DNA from: Candidatus Gastranaerophilales bacterium
GTDB lineage: Bacteria > Cyanobacteriota > Vampirovibrionia > Gastranaerophilales > Gastranaerophilaceae
Direction: 5' to 3'
Length of the DNA stretch: 64,000 nucleotides
Assembly: GCA_944325315.1 (NCBI GenBank)
Contig: CALVAA010000004.1
Location: 49,763 to 113,762, forward strand
Shown here: piece after piece, positions 55,572-63,779 of the stretch
Layout: each line of letters begins with the position of its first letter
Position numbering within the stretch: the stretch's first letter is position 1
Position numbers and translations under genes: made by a program
The notes under the pieces: model-generated
Seen by the model: only the letters and a program-made list of their open reading frames with translations
Told to the model about the DNA's origin: nothing
The model's database searches: none

Positions 55572-56439
55572 AATTCTTTCTCCTTAATTTGGCTTTTATA
55601 ACAAGTTCGCTGTCATAAACCTTTTTTATACCATCGCCAAGCATTTCTTCAAGATTTCTAATATCTCTTATCATTTTCCTTAAGCCTTCAGGCTCAAGGC
55701 TTGCTGCTTGGTCAGAGCCCCACATTGTCCTATCCAGGGTAATATGCCTTTCAATTGAACATGCTCCCAAAACTACTGCTATAGTAGAAGAAACGATTCC
55801 TTTTTCATGTCCGGAATATCCTATAGGGCAATCAAACTTCTCTTTTAATGTTTTTATCACTTTTAAATTCAGCTCAAAGTTTTGACTCGGATAAGTAGAA
55901 GTGCAATGATAAATTACGGTGTTATCAAGCCCGACAATATCTACTGCTTTTTCAATTTCTTCCATAGTTGACATGCCTGTAGAAATTAAAATCGGTTTAT
56001 TTGTTTTTTTTATTTTTTCCAAAAGTTCTTTATCACACAAGCACGCAGAAGGAATTTTATATGCACAAACATTAAATTGCTCCATAAAATCTACACTTTT
56101 AAGATCCCAACAAGAAGCAAACCACAATATTCCGAGCTCTTTGCAGTATCTGTCAATTTCTTTGTATTCTTCAATACCGAATTCCAGCCCTCTTTTTAAG
56201 TCCCCATTTGTGTTTCCGAAAATACTCTGTCTTGGCATTGATAATTCTTCTTTAGTGTAAACATCTTCAACTGTTCTTTTTTGAAATTTAACAGCATCGC
56301 AGCCGTAATTATGCGCCACATTTATCAATTTTTTAGCAGTAGCAAGCGAACCGTTATGGTTTATTCCAATCTCACCAATTATAAAACAGGGTTCGTTATC
56401 ACCTATGTATTTATTTGCTATTTTAACTTTCTTTTTCAT
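55564..56439 (-). CDS. NeuB-family nonulosonic acid (sialic acid-like) synthase without SAF domain
   Basis: 291 residues from ATG 56439. The TIM barrel is complete: CFIIGEIGINHNGSLATAKK (20-39), VKFQKRTVEDVYT, WFASCWDLKSVDF, AYKIPSACLCDKELL, LISTGMSTMEEIEKAVD, HCTSTYPSQNFELNLKVIKT, IGYSGHE and SIERHITLDRTMWGSDQAAS. It condenses phosphoenolpyruvate with a hexosamine-type sugar. The usual ~50-residue C-terminal SAF (antifreeze-like) domain is absent; the protein ends soon after the barrel. No CMP-transferase (neuA) is adjacent. Confidence 0.88.
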   Translation of the reverse strand: MKKKVKIANKYIGDNEPCFIIGEIGINHNGSLATAKKLINVAHNYGCDAVKFQKRTVEDVYTKEELSMPRQSIFGNTNGDLKRGLEFGIEEYKEIDRYCKELGILWFASCWDLKSVDFMEQFNVCAYKIPSACLCDKELLEKIKKTNKPILISTGMSTMEEIEKAVDIVGLDNTVIYHCTSTYPSQNFELNLKVIKTLKEKFDCPIGYSGHEKGIVSSTIAVVLGACSIERHITLDRTMWGSDQAASLEPEGLRKMIRDIRNLEEMLGDGIKKVYDSELVIKAKLRRKNFA

Positions 56440-56836
56440 CTTCACTTCTTTTTTTGACTATCTTTTCTTCACTGTTAATATCTTTTATAAAAGTAATATT
56501 GTGCTGTGTTGCACCTATAAGACAATAATTGTCATTTATCTTTATAACATACAAATTTTTACCTTGCCCCAAAGGAGTATTTGAGACAACCAATGGTTTA
56601 TTTGATTCAATATTATTATTATCGCATATTTTTATTCTAATTAACTTTTGATACAAAAAACCGGTCAAATATACCAATAACACAACAACAAAAAGACCAA
56701 AAAGCATAGAAAAATAATTTGGTTCGTAGGCGTTTTTTGAAAGCGCATCTTTTAATTCAACATTTTCACTTTGAATTTCCAAAGCAGCAAAGCAAACAGA
56801 ATTTAAAAAGCTAAAAATCAAAAAACCTTTATACAA
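56423..56836 (-). CDS. FliO-like membrane protein
   Basis: 137 residues from a TTG at 56836, placed 5 nt after GGAGG and 1 nt after the upstream stop codon. Signal-like N-terminus, then one transmembrane helix (MLFGLFVVVLLVYLTGFLYQ) and a C-terminal beta domain TPLGQGKNLYVIKINDNYCL with IGATQHNITFIKDI. This follows the FliO pattern (LGxxxxLxVVxVxxxxxLLGVT). FliO helps assemble the flagellar export gate FliPQR. No other flagellar gene is in the window, so the call rests on the motif and an unrelated single-pass protein is possible. Confidence 0.55.
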   Translation of the reverse strand: MYKGFLIFSFLNSVCFAALEIQSENVELKDALSKNAYEPNYFSMLFGLFVVVLLVYLTGFLYQKLIRIKICDNNNIESNKPLVVSNTPLGQGKNLYVIKINDNYCLIGATQHNITFIKDINSEEKIVKKRSEDEKES

Positions 56837-56837
56837 A

Positions 56838-57239
56838 TTATCCTCCAAAATTAGCTCTTACCACGTCAGAGACAACCGGAATATAAGGTCTTTTTCCAAG
56901 TAAAGATAAAACTGAAAGATAAATTACCAATAATGTTACAATAAGCCCTGAAATTGTAAAAGTAAAATATAGCGGTGTACCACTAAAAATTATGTCGAAT
57001 TTTTCTACAAATGCTCCGATAAAAGGAATTGCGGATATTAAATTTATTGCAATGTCATAAACCAATGAAACAATTGCAAGCAAAACCGATATAAAAATAG
57101 CCTGAAATATATTAAACATAACAAAAGCATCCATTCTCTTTCCGGTAAGATTAACATAGACAAGCCAAATTATTCCAAAAAAACCAAAAGTAAAATATGA
57201 AAGAAAAGAAACAACTCTGCAAGTAAGTGGAATTTTCAT
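56838..57239 (-). CDS. Tic20-like small membrane protein
   Basis: 133 residues with about four transmembrane helices. The pattern VYVNLTGKRMDAFVMFNIFQ (helix start and hydrophilic FxxFNxxQA element) and the terminal LLGKRPYIPVVSDVV resemble the cyanobacterial Tic20/Ycf60 family, whose members end in a similar I-P-x-I/V-S-x-A/V-V segment. The function of bacterial Tic20 homologues is unknown. A DUF4870-type protein is the alternative. Located between a TPR gene (5 bp) and the FliO-like gene (1 bp). Confidence 0.5.
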   Translation of the reverse strand: MKIPLTCRVVSFLSYFTFGFFGIIWLVYVNLTGKRMDAFVMFNIFQAIFISVLLAIVSLVYDIAINLISAIPFIGAFVEKFDIIFSGTPLYFTFTISGLIVTLLVIYLSVLSLLGKRPYIPVVSDVVRANFGG

Positions 57240-57244
57240 TCTGT

Positions 57245-58297
57245 TTATCTCCCTTTGTCTTTAAATTTATTATCTATGTATGCTCTTGCCATTTCAATAT
57301 ATATAAGTTTAATTTCATTGTCTTTAGGAGCAAGTTTCATGGCTTTTTTATAGTATTTAACAGCTTGAGTATAGTTTGAAAGCATCACATAAGTATTTGC
57401 AATAAACATACATATTTTAGGATCATTTACTAAAAGTTGTTTAACTGTTTTGTATATTAATATTGCTTCTTCGTATCGTTTTTCGTCAACCAAAATATTT
57501 GCAAGTATTATATAGGCATTTGGTTTATCAGGATTAATTTCAATTGCTTGTTTTAAAAGGCTTATGGCTTCTTGAGAATTATTGTCATCACAGTATGCAA
57601 TAGCGCTGCACACCCATGCCGAATAGTACTGGTTATCTAATTCCAAAGTTTTTTTATAGTACTTTTGCGCTTTTTTAAAGTCTTTATTTGATGCATAAGA
57701 ATTGGCAAGACACAAAAAAGCTTTTGCGTCATTTGCATTTAGCTCTGTAGCTTTTTGATAGTTTATTATTGCTTCTTCGATGTTTCCTCTTTTTTGTTCA
57801 ATATTTGCAATATTGATATAATTTTCTCCGTTTAAAACGTCTAGTTCCAAAGCTTTTTTATAATACCTTAAAGCTTCATCAAGATTATCTATATCCTGAA
57901 AAAGATATCCTATTGCAGTGTATATATCAGCTTTTTCGGGATTAATTTCAAGCGCCTTCTGATAGTTCGATAATGCCAGCTCAAAATTTTCTACTTCAGC
58001 ATATACATTTCCTAAATTATAATAAGGAGCAAAATTATCAGGTTCAACCTTTATGGATTTATTATAGTATTCGATTGCTTCAAGAAACATTTTTCTATAA
58101 AAACAAATACTCCCTATATTGATAAGTGTTTGAAAATCATTTGGTTCGATTTCAAGAATTTCCTTGTAAACCAAAAGCGCATTTGACAAGTCATTGCTTC
58201 CTACATAATAGTTTGCAAGATTTTTATAATTTTCAATATCATAAGGATTATTGTTAATTTTTTCTTTTAATTCACTTATTATATTCTCTCTAAACAA
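57245..58297 (-). CDS. TPR protein
   Basis: 350 residues from a TTG with GGAG 7 nt upstream. Nearly the whole chain is canonical TPRs of 34 residues (AIEYYNKSIKVEPDNFAPYY, ALSNYQKALEINPEKADIYT, ALRYYKKALELDVLNGENYI, AIINYQKATELNANDAKAFL, AVKYYKKAMKLAPKDNEIKL). No signal or membrane segment. First gene of the minus-strand run that leads to the Tic20-like and FliO-like genes; probably a protein-interaction scaffold. Confidence 0.88.
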   Translation of the reverse strand: MFRENIISELKEKINNNPYDIENYKNLANYYVGSNDLSNALLVYKEILEIEPNDFQTLINIGSICFYRKMFLEAIEYYNKSIKVEPDNFAPYYNLGNVYAEVENFELALSNYQKALEINPEKADIYTAIGYLFQDIDNLDEALRYYKKALELDVLNGENYINIANIEQKRGNIEEAIINYQKATELNANDAKAFLCLANSYASNKDFKKAQKYYKKTLELDNQYYSAWVCSAIAYCDDNNSQEAISLLKQAIEINPDKPNAYIILANILVDEKRYEEAILIYKTVKQLLVNDPKICMFIANTYVMLSNYTQAVKYYKKAMKLAPKDNEIKLIYIEMARAYIDNKFKDKGR

Positions 58298-58321
58298 TAT
58301 TCCGCTCCAAATTAGTGTATA

Positions 58322-58534
58322 TTAATTTTTATTATTAAAAACTTTAGTATTTTCGAAAATGTATCTGCTTTGGGCTAATGCCATATTTTTAATAGAACAA
58401 ATTCCACCATGTTCAATATTGAATACTCCGATAGATTTAAGTCTGTTTGCAACAGTTTCATTTATTTCTTCTGCGGAAATGAATAATGCACAGCTTGAAT
58501 CACAAACAGAATTTTTAAAAGGACAATTTTTCAT
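58322..58534 (-). CDS. small cysteine-rich protein
   Basis: 70 residues from ATG 58534. CPFKNSVCDSSCALFI at residues 4-19 and a later GGICSIKNMA give four cysteines in the spacing C-x6-C-x3-C...C, reminiscent of small metal- or cluster-binding proteins. Upstream, TATAAT ends exactly 6 nt before the ATG with no Shine-Dalgarno. Shares a compact divergent promoter region with gshB. Function unknown. Confidence 0.6.
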   Translation of the reverse strand: MKNCPFKNSVCDSSCALFISAEEINETVANRLKSIGVFNIEHGGICSIKNMALAQSRYIFENTKVFNNKN

Positions 58535-58540
58535 AAAATT

Positions 58541-58571
58541 ATTATACACCAAAATTATTATTTGTTATAAT
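58541..58571. promoter_or_regulatory. compact divergent promoter pair
   Basis: TATAAT on the minus strand at 58546-58541 and TATAAT on the plus strand at 58566-58571. Each ends 6 nt before the ATG of its gene (58534 minus, 58578 plus). The two genes are only 43 bp apart, so the -35 regions must overlap the opposite unit. Confidence 0.55.
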
Positions 58572-58577
58572 CGAAAT

Positions 58578-59555
58578 ATGAAAAATATACTTATTGTTAT
58601 AGACGATATTGAATACAAATATTTTGAATTTAATAAACTTGTTACAAATTTTTGGTTTATATGGGAATATCTAAGACGTGAAAACAATGTTTATATAACC
58701 CTTAAAAATAAGCTCTATCAAAAAAGAAATATTCCCTATACGCTTTGTTTTAAAACTTTTATTGAAAATAACAACATTAAAAAAGACTTAAACCCGAAAA
58801 GCAAAAATTTAAACGATTTTGATATCATCTTCTTTAGACCCGACCCTCCGGTTGATATAGATTATATTAATGCAAGTTACATATTGTCTTACACGGATAA
58901 AAAAACCGTTATAATGAATTCGCCCAAGGCAATAAGAGAAAAAAACGAAAAACTTTATATTAACGAATTTCAAAAACTAATCCCGGATAATATTATTTCA
59001 AGCGATGAAAAAATTATCAAAGAATTTCTCTTTGATAAAAAAGAAATAATAATAAAACCGACAAACCGCTGTTTTGGCTCGGGGGTTTTCTATTTAAACG
59101 ACAAAGATAAAAATATAAATACAATTATTCAAACCGCAACTAACAATTATAAAACCGCTGTAATGGTACAGGAATATCTCCCCGGTATTCAAAACGGAGA
59201 CAAAAGACTGATTTATGTTTGCGGCGAAGTTCTTGAATACTGCGTGAATAAAGTCGCAACAAATAATGATTTTAAATTCAACGAACATAACAAAAATACG
59301 CTAAAATTTGCAAGTCTATCAGACAAAGAAAAATTAATTGAAAATTATATAAAAGATAAGTTCGAAAACGACGGAATATATCTGGCGGGTTTAGATGTAA
59401 TTGACGGAAAAATAATAGAAATTAATATTACAAGTCCATGCTTTTTTATAAATGAAATTAATGAAATTTTTAATATAAATCTGGAAAAAATCATAGTCGA
59501 TAAAATTGAAAACTATGTAAATTCAAAGAAAGGGCTTGTTTTAAACACTGTTTAA
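58578..59555 (+). CDS. gshB: glutathione synthetase-type ATP-grasp enzyme
   Basis: 325 residues from ATG 58578. Matches the prokaryotic GshB layout: N-terminal NILIVIDDIEYKYFEFNKL, FFRPDPPVDIDYINASYIL (residues ~94-112), MNSPKAIREKNEKLYINEF, ATP-grasp part IIIKPTNRCFGSGVF, VQEYLPGIQNGDKRLIYVCG and metal-binding GLDVIDGKIIEINITSP. It would join gamma-glutamylcysteine and glycine. No gshA is adjacent. The transcript may be leaderless (TATAAT, 6 nt, ATG). Confidence 0.88.
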   Translation: MKNILIVIDDIEYKYFEFNKLVTNFWFIWEYLRRENNVYITLKNKLYQKRNIPYTLCFKTFIENNNIKKDLNPKSKNLNDFDIIFFRPDPPVDIDYINASYILSYTDKKTVIMNSPKAIREKNEKLYINEFQKLIPDNIISSDEKIIKEFLFDKKEIIIKPTNRCFGSGVFYLNDKDKNINTIIQTATNNYKTAVMVQEYLPGIQNGDKRLIYVCGEVLEYCVNKVATNNDFKFNEHNKNTLKFASLSDKEKLIENYIKDKFENDGIYLAGLDVIDGKIIEINITSPCFFINEINEIFNINLEKIIVDKIENYVNSKKGLVLNTV

Positions 59556-59609
59556 AAAACATTAACCGCAATAGCAAAATTTAAAATTGAGAAGTTTTAT
59601 ATAGGTACT

Positions 59610-61565
59610 ATGAAAATAAATACAAAAAATTCGCAAAACAACATACCGATACCCAAAAACGGATATCATCCGATTAAGCAGGATAAACTGAAAAAATACC
59701 ACAATAAACCGGAAATTAACACAACAAGACCCGCACAAGCGATTAGCTTTAGCGGGTCTGTGGTTTCATTAAGTGCACAATTAGGGGAAAAACTGAGCAG
59801 CACTGCTATTGAGTCTAAAAGTTTAAATAAGTTGGTAGATAAAGTCTATGATAATGAAGCAGCTTTTAATGCTGTTTACTCGCTTTTAATAGCAGGGATT
59901 TTAAAACCTCTTTTTGTTTTAAATATGCCGGGTTCCGAAGAAAAAGACAAACAAATTGTTGCAACTAAAAACTTCCTTCAAGCTTTTATAGGTTTCTTTT
60001 TAGGCTATACAATAGGCGGCGGATTAATTAAAAAATCAATCGATACAGTTAAAAACAATCTAAAACTCCTTACGATAGATAAAAGCAAAAACATCACTTC
60101 TGTTTCATCGGAAAGCAAAAAAGCACTAGAAGTCGCAAAAGATGCTTTAATCAAGGATCATAGCAATTTAAAAGACAAAATTTCCCACATATACAATGCA
60201 ACAAAACAAGCAGACGCTTCTTCCAAAGTCAGCGCCTTCAAACAGGCCTTAAAAGAAAAGGTTAAATACGAACCAAGCATTGATGAAATAAGCCAAAAAG
60301 CTAAAGAAATGGTTGAAAATTTAAACAAAAACCATATAAAATATTTCAAAAAAAATACATCATTTGTTGAAGAACTTCTAAATCGTGTTAAAATCGAGAA
60401 AAGTGGCACAATTTTGTATGATGCTTTTGAAACATTCTGGAAAAATTCAACAGGTGCAATAACAGCCATAGGAAAAGCCAAAATTTCAAGTGTACTTTTA
60501 CCCGGCGTTATGGCATTTCTTTTTGCAAAGAAAAACCAGGAAAAAGAAAAACAAAAGCTTATTCATTCAGGGATTACTTTAACAAACAATACAGCATTTA
60601 AAAATGAACAAGACAAATTTAAATCCATAATGGAGGATAATTCAAGACAAAATAAAAATATTTCATTTAAAGGAAAAGTACTAAACAAGCCTATAGATTT
60701 TCTTGCGACAGTCATTGAAAATGCTGCAATGAGTAAACCAGGAGAAAAGGCAGCCAAAAAACTGGCATTCTTTAAAAAGCCTTCACCCAGAATGGGAGAC
60801 TTAGAATCAGGCTTACTTACAGCTTATTGGGTTCAAAACACAATAAGATCCAAAAAAATTGAACCAAGCCAAAAGCTCGGTTTAAATGTGCACACCGTAC
60901 TTGTAACTCTTGTTTCCAGCGGATTTGCTTTTATTATTGACTGGGCTTTGGATGGTCTTATAGAGTCGAGCGAAAAAGCATATTCTGCAAAATTAAAAAA
61001 CATTGCACAAGAGACTTTGAAAAAACATAAAGAACTTATTAAAAACGGACCAAAAAATTCCCTTAATAATGCGCCAGGCGTAATTCAAATTGCAGTAGAA
61101 GATGCTTGTAAAAATCTATTGGATAACAAAATCAAAATTGACGATAGCGTATTAAACAATACAATAGAGCAATTAAAAGAGTCCAAAACAATTAAATCGC
61201 TCACAGATAACGGTTTTAATCTTGATAAAAAACTCTTAAAAGAAACCATAGAAAGTTTGCGGTATACAGAACCTGTCAAAAAAACTATTAAAGAAAAAGC
61301 AAAAAATATGCTTGGAAGCGAAAAAATCGCAAAAGAACTTTCAAAAATAGATTTATTTGACAAAAGTGCAATTGAACAGACAGCAGAAAGCCTAAGCAAA
61401 AATTATTTCAAAAAATTAAGCAAATGCAAGTCATTAATTGTGTTTACTTTTGTAGTTCGTTTTCTTGTGCCTGTTTTAATGGTTCCTGTTAGCGGAAGGT
61501 TAAAGAAAAACATTGCAAAACTCATGGAAGACAGAAAAAAAGAAAAAGAACTGAAAAAGAAATAA
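59610..61565 (+). CDS. large lineage-specific hypothetical membrane protein
   Basis: 651 residues, not recognised. A polar N-terminus includes AISFSGS (about residue 44). Hydrophobic segments follow at about 89-105 (NAVYSLLIAGILKPLFVL) and 125-145 (FLQAFIGFFLGYTIGGG). A long Lys-rich helical region, a segment near 295-315 (ISSVLLPGVMAFLFAKK) and a second NISFKGK motif come next. Membrane segments recur around 440-460 (FAFIIDWALDGLI) and 615-635 (LIVFTFVVRFLVPVLMVPVS). Very basic C-terminus. No enzyme motif. Start by weak evidence; TATATA ends 6 nt before the ATG. Confidence 0.65.
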   Translation: MKINTKNSQNNIPIPKNGYHPIKQDKLKKYHNKPEINTTRPAQAISFSGSVVSLSAQLGEKLSSTAIESKSLNKLVDKVYDNEAAFNAVYSLLIAGILKPLFVLNMPGSEEKDKQIVATKNFLQAFIGFFLGYTIGGGLIKKSIDTVKNNLKLLTIDKSKNITSVSSESKKALEVAKDALIKDHSNLKDKISHIYNATKQADASSKVSAFKQALKEKVKYEPSIDEISQKAKEMVENLNKNHIKYFKKNTSFVEELLNRVKIEKSGTILYDAFETFWKNSTGAITAIGKAKISSVLLPGVMAFLFAKKNQEKEKQKLIHSGITLTNNTAFKNEQDKFKSIMEDNSRQNKNISFKGKVLNKPIDFLATVIENAAMSKPGEKAAKKLAFFKKPSPRMGDLESGLLTAYWVQNTIRSKKIEPSQKLGLNVHTVLVTLVSSGFAFIIDWALDGLIESSEKAYSAKLKNIAQETLKKHKELIKNGPKNSLNNAPGVIQIAVEDACKNLLDNKIKIDDSVLNNTIEQLKESKTIKSLTDNGFNLDKKLLKETIESLRYTEPVKKTIKEKAKNMLGSEKIAKELSKIDLFDKSAIEQTAESLSKNYFKKLSKCKSLIVFTFVVRFLVPVLMVPVSGRLKKNIAKLMEDRKKEKELKKK

Positions 61566-61940
61566 CTTCTGATAGCATAGAGCAAAATTTAAATAATGTT
61601 ATATTTATACACTATTCATTACCAACTGTCATAGTAAACTCGTTTCAGCATCTTAATATGTTTAGGCAGAAGAATAAAACTAAACACTTTTTAAAAGAGT
61701 ATAAATAAATCATCCGGTCCTATATTACAAAAACCCTGTAATTATTATCGGATAAAATTTATTAATAACGATTGTTTTTATTTCTGTTTTACAGCCGGCT
61801 GAGCAAAATAAAAATTGATAAAGAATATATAAATGTAAGCTTCAGTCATTATGTTTTTTAAATCCGGAAAATCAACTAAAAAAATGAAGAAAAATCCTTC
61901 CTACAATGATATTCTTTTCATAAGTTACTGAGGTATAGTT
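61566..61940. other. 375-bp non-coding stretch
   Basis: No credible reading frame on either strand, no strong hairpin and no repeat found. AT-rich. Confidence 0.4.
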
Positions 61941-62300
61941 GTGAAGAAAAAAGTATTTATCATTTTTACATTATTATCTTTTTGCTCTTTCGGGTTATTA
62001 AATGCGCTTGCTGCGTCATTATTTGCAAATAAGCTTAGTTCTTGTTCAAAGTATAGCATAGATGACGGCAGTAAAATCGTTGTTATTATGGGCTGGATAA
62101 ACAGAAGGTGCTACTATAAAGAAATCAGCTCAAAGGGTTCTTTTCAATGCGCCTTTAATAAAGTCCATCTTTATGATTTGACAAATGAAATTAAGAAAAA
62201 AAATATTCAAACAATTGGCATTGAATCTTTAGAATCAGGACAAAAATTTCTCGGTCAGGAAGCTGTTTGCACTGTTGATGGTGCAGGGGATGCTGAATAG
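61941..62300 (+). CDS. hypothetical secreted protein
   Basis: 119 residues from a GTG behind GAGGT. Signal peptide MKKKVFIIFTLLSFCSFGLL plus NALAA (cleavage probably near residue 25). The mature part has four cysteines (SSCSKY, RRCYYKE, FQCAFNK, AVCTVDG), enough for two disulfides in the periplasm or outside. Not recognised. A terminator lies about 160 bp downstream. Confidence 0.55.
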   Translation: MKKKVFIIFTLLSFCSFGLLNALAASLFANKLSSCSKYSIDDGSKIVVIMGWINRRCYYKEISSKGSFQCAFNKVHLYDLTNEIKKKNIQTIGIESLESGQKFLGQEAVCTVDGAGDAE

Positions 62301-62462
62301 GGTTAGATTTGAAATATATTGTTAACTTTTGTAACAAATATTTTAAATTTTGAAATTTTATACTTAATATATACTTTATATATAAGTAAGACATAAAACC
62401 TCCCCCCTACATTTTAGTTTCAATACACTAACCTTTTCTACACGAGAATCAAAAAGATTTTC

Positions 62463-62490
62463 AAAGGCCCTTGTTTGAGGGCCTTTTTTT
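62463..62490 (+). terminator. rho-independent terminator
   Basis: Stem AAAGGCCCT / AGGGCCTTT with a 6-nt loop and a T-run; it directly abuts the decayed regulator on the other strand. Confidence 0.85.
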
Positions 62491-62770
62491 TATTCATAAA
62501 AATTGAAGTTTTTGGGAAGTTCGTTTTCAATCAAAACTGCAAGTTCAGAAAAGCTGGTATTAAATGCGTTTGCAAGTTTTCATAAGGTTGTAATTTTGTG
62601 TCTGTCATACCGTTTTCAAGTCATGGTAATAAGCCGTTTCCTATGTCATATTCAAATGAAAACTTGTTTATACCAACACCGATTTCGCTTCTTTTTTTTA
62701 AATACAACCTTTCTCTATTACCTTCAATAGAATTTTTTTCTTTTTAAATATTATCTCATCAGCATCATCC
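62490..62770 (-). pseudogene. decayed XRE-family helix-turn-helix regulator
   Basis: Reading the minus strand in three frames gives consecutive pieces of a small XRE regulator: IIFKKKKILLKVIEKG, then SEIGVGINKFSFEYDIGNGL, then LENGMTDTK, then KLANAFNTSFSELAVLIENE ending in LPKNFNFYE and TAA at 62490. At least two frame changes and two in-frame TGA codons interrupt it. The LENG and LANAFNTSFSEL elements are the DNA-recognition end and following helix of this fold. No intact start remains. Non-functional as read. Confidence 0.65.
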
Positions 62771-62870
62771 AAAAATATATTTTATAAAGTTATTGATTAA
62801 AAGGTATTGACTACAATCAATAGCATGGTGCAGTAACTTTTTGTATCAAAGCAATAAAAGCATGATAGCT

Positions 62871-63188
62871 ATGAAAAAAGTTTTTTCGCTTGTTAAAATG
62901 TTGATTTCACTTATTGTGATATCTTGTATTGTTGCGGCGTTTGCTCCGCTATTTACAAAAAAAGTAAGCGGAAGTCTAAAAATAAAAAGTGTATCGGAAG
63001 ACAAAACCGGACTATCACTATTTACCAACCCGGGGGTATACTCTTTTGACATTCCCATAAACATCAAAAAAATATACATATCCGGCGCAGGAGGCGGAGG
63101 GGGCGGCCTAAACACAAACTCCCTTGAAATAGGCAAAGGCGGCGATGGCTCAGACGGGTATCTAAGAATCCGCTGGGGGGACATATAA
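62871..63188 (+). CDS. pilin-like protein with a short Gly-rich tail
   Basis: 105 residues from ATG 62871. The N-terminus MKKVFSLVKMLISLIVISCI followed by VAAFAPLFTKKV looks like a type IV prepilin: basic leader, then F-S-L-V-x-M-L and a long hydrophobic helix. However, the usual Glu at mature position +5 is replaced by Lys. The C-terminal half has a strand region (GVYSFDIPINIKKIYISGAG) leading to a Gly-rich stretch (GAGGGGGG) and GKGGDGSDGYLRIRW. The Gly-rich domain is much shorter than in related proteins, so the gene may be internally deleted. No clear Shine-Dalgarno. Confidence 0.5.
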   Translation: MKKVFSLVKMLISLIVISCIVAAFAPLFTKKVSGSLKIKSVSEDKTGLSLFTNPGVYSFDIPINIKKIYISGAGGGGGGLNTNSLEIGKGGDGSDGYLRIRWGDI

Positions 63189-63306
63189 ATTTAACAAAAG
63201 AACCAAAAAAAATCTCTCCGACACAAAAAACACAAAATCCGCAAAAAAACGGGCAAAAAAGGGCAACAAAACATACGGGAAAAAATTTTTGTGTTTTGAT
63301 TTTTTC

Positions 63307-63330
63307 AGGAGCACTACGCTCCTTTTTTTT
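63307..63330 (+). terminator. rho-independent terminator
   Basis: Stem AGGAGC / GCTCCT, 5-nt loop, then eight T; about 120 bp beyond the pilin-like gene. The stretch 63189-63306 before it holds nothing recognisable. Confidence 0.8.
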
Positions 63331-63377
63331 AACAACAAAAAGAATAGATTAAAAAGCACCACCCAAATATTTTAAAG

Positions 63378-63602
63378 GTATTTTAGAGTCTTAGAGGTTT
63401 AGAGTTAAATTATTTCATTTTATACTACCTTAAGGACATCTAATTTTATTCCGTCAACTAACATTGCTAAGATCCCGAAACAAGTTCGGGATGACATCTG
63501 CAAAGTGTATTTTAGAGTCTTAGAGGTTTAGAGTTTAATTATTTCATTTTATACTACCTTAAGGACATCTAATTTTATTCCGCCAACTAACATTGCTAAG
63601 AT
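63378..63602. repeat. 96-bp direct repeat with an intervening hairpin
   Basis: Copies at 63378-63473 and 63507-63602 (offset 129 bp) differ at only 2 of 96 positions. The 33-bp spacer contains CCCGAA / TTCGGG (63474-63490). Non-coding on both strands. Each copy ends at CATTGCTAAGAT. Confidence 0.9.
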
Positions 63603-63779
63603 TTTGAAGGGGGTTTACTATGACAGAATAAAAAAAGACTAAAGCCTCTAAAACTAAAAAATACAAAAGAATCTTAGCGATTTAAAAAAAATTCTTTCAA
63701 TATACTCTAAATCTGTAAACACAAACCTCAAAACAAAAAGCCACTAAAAAAGAGCCTTTTGAGACTCTTAAAATAAATT

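Noticed and set aside
62503..62730. 75-residue plus-strand reading frame
   Set aside because: It lies antisense to the decayed XRE regulator, has no ribosome-binding site and no recognisable content.
62490..62770. TGA read as tryptophan in the XRE-like remnant (one TGA falls where Trp is common)
   Set aside because: The remnant also needs frame changes, another TGA falls at a non-Trp site, and the window's intact genes show no sign of in-frame TGA.
63378..63602. CRISPR array
   Set aside because: Only two copies, 96 bp long with a single 33-bp spacer, and no cas genes in the window.
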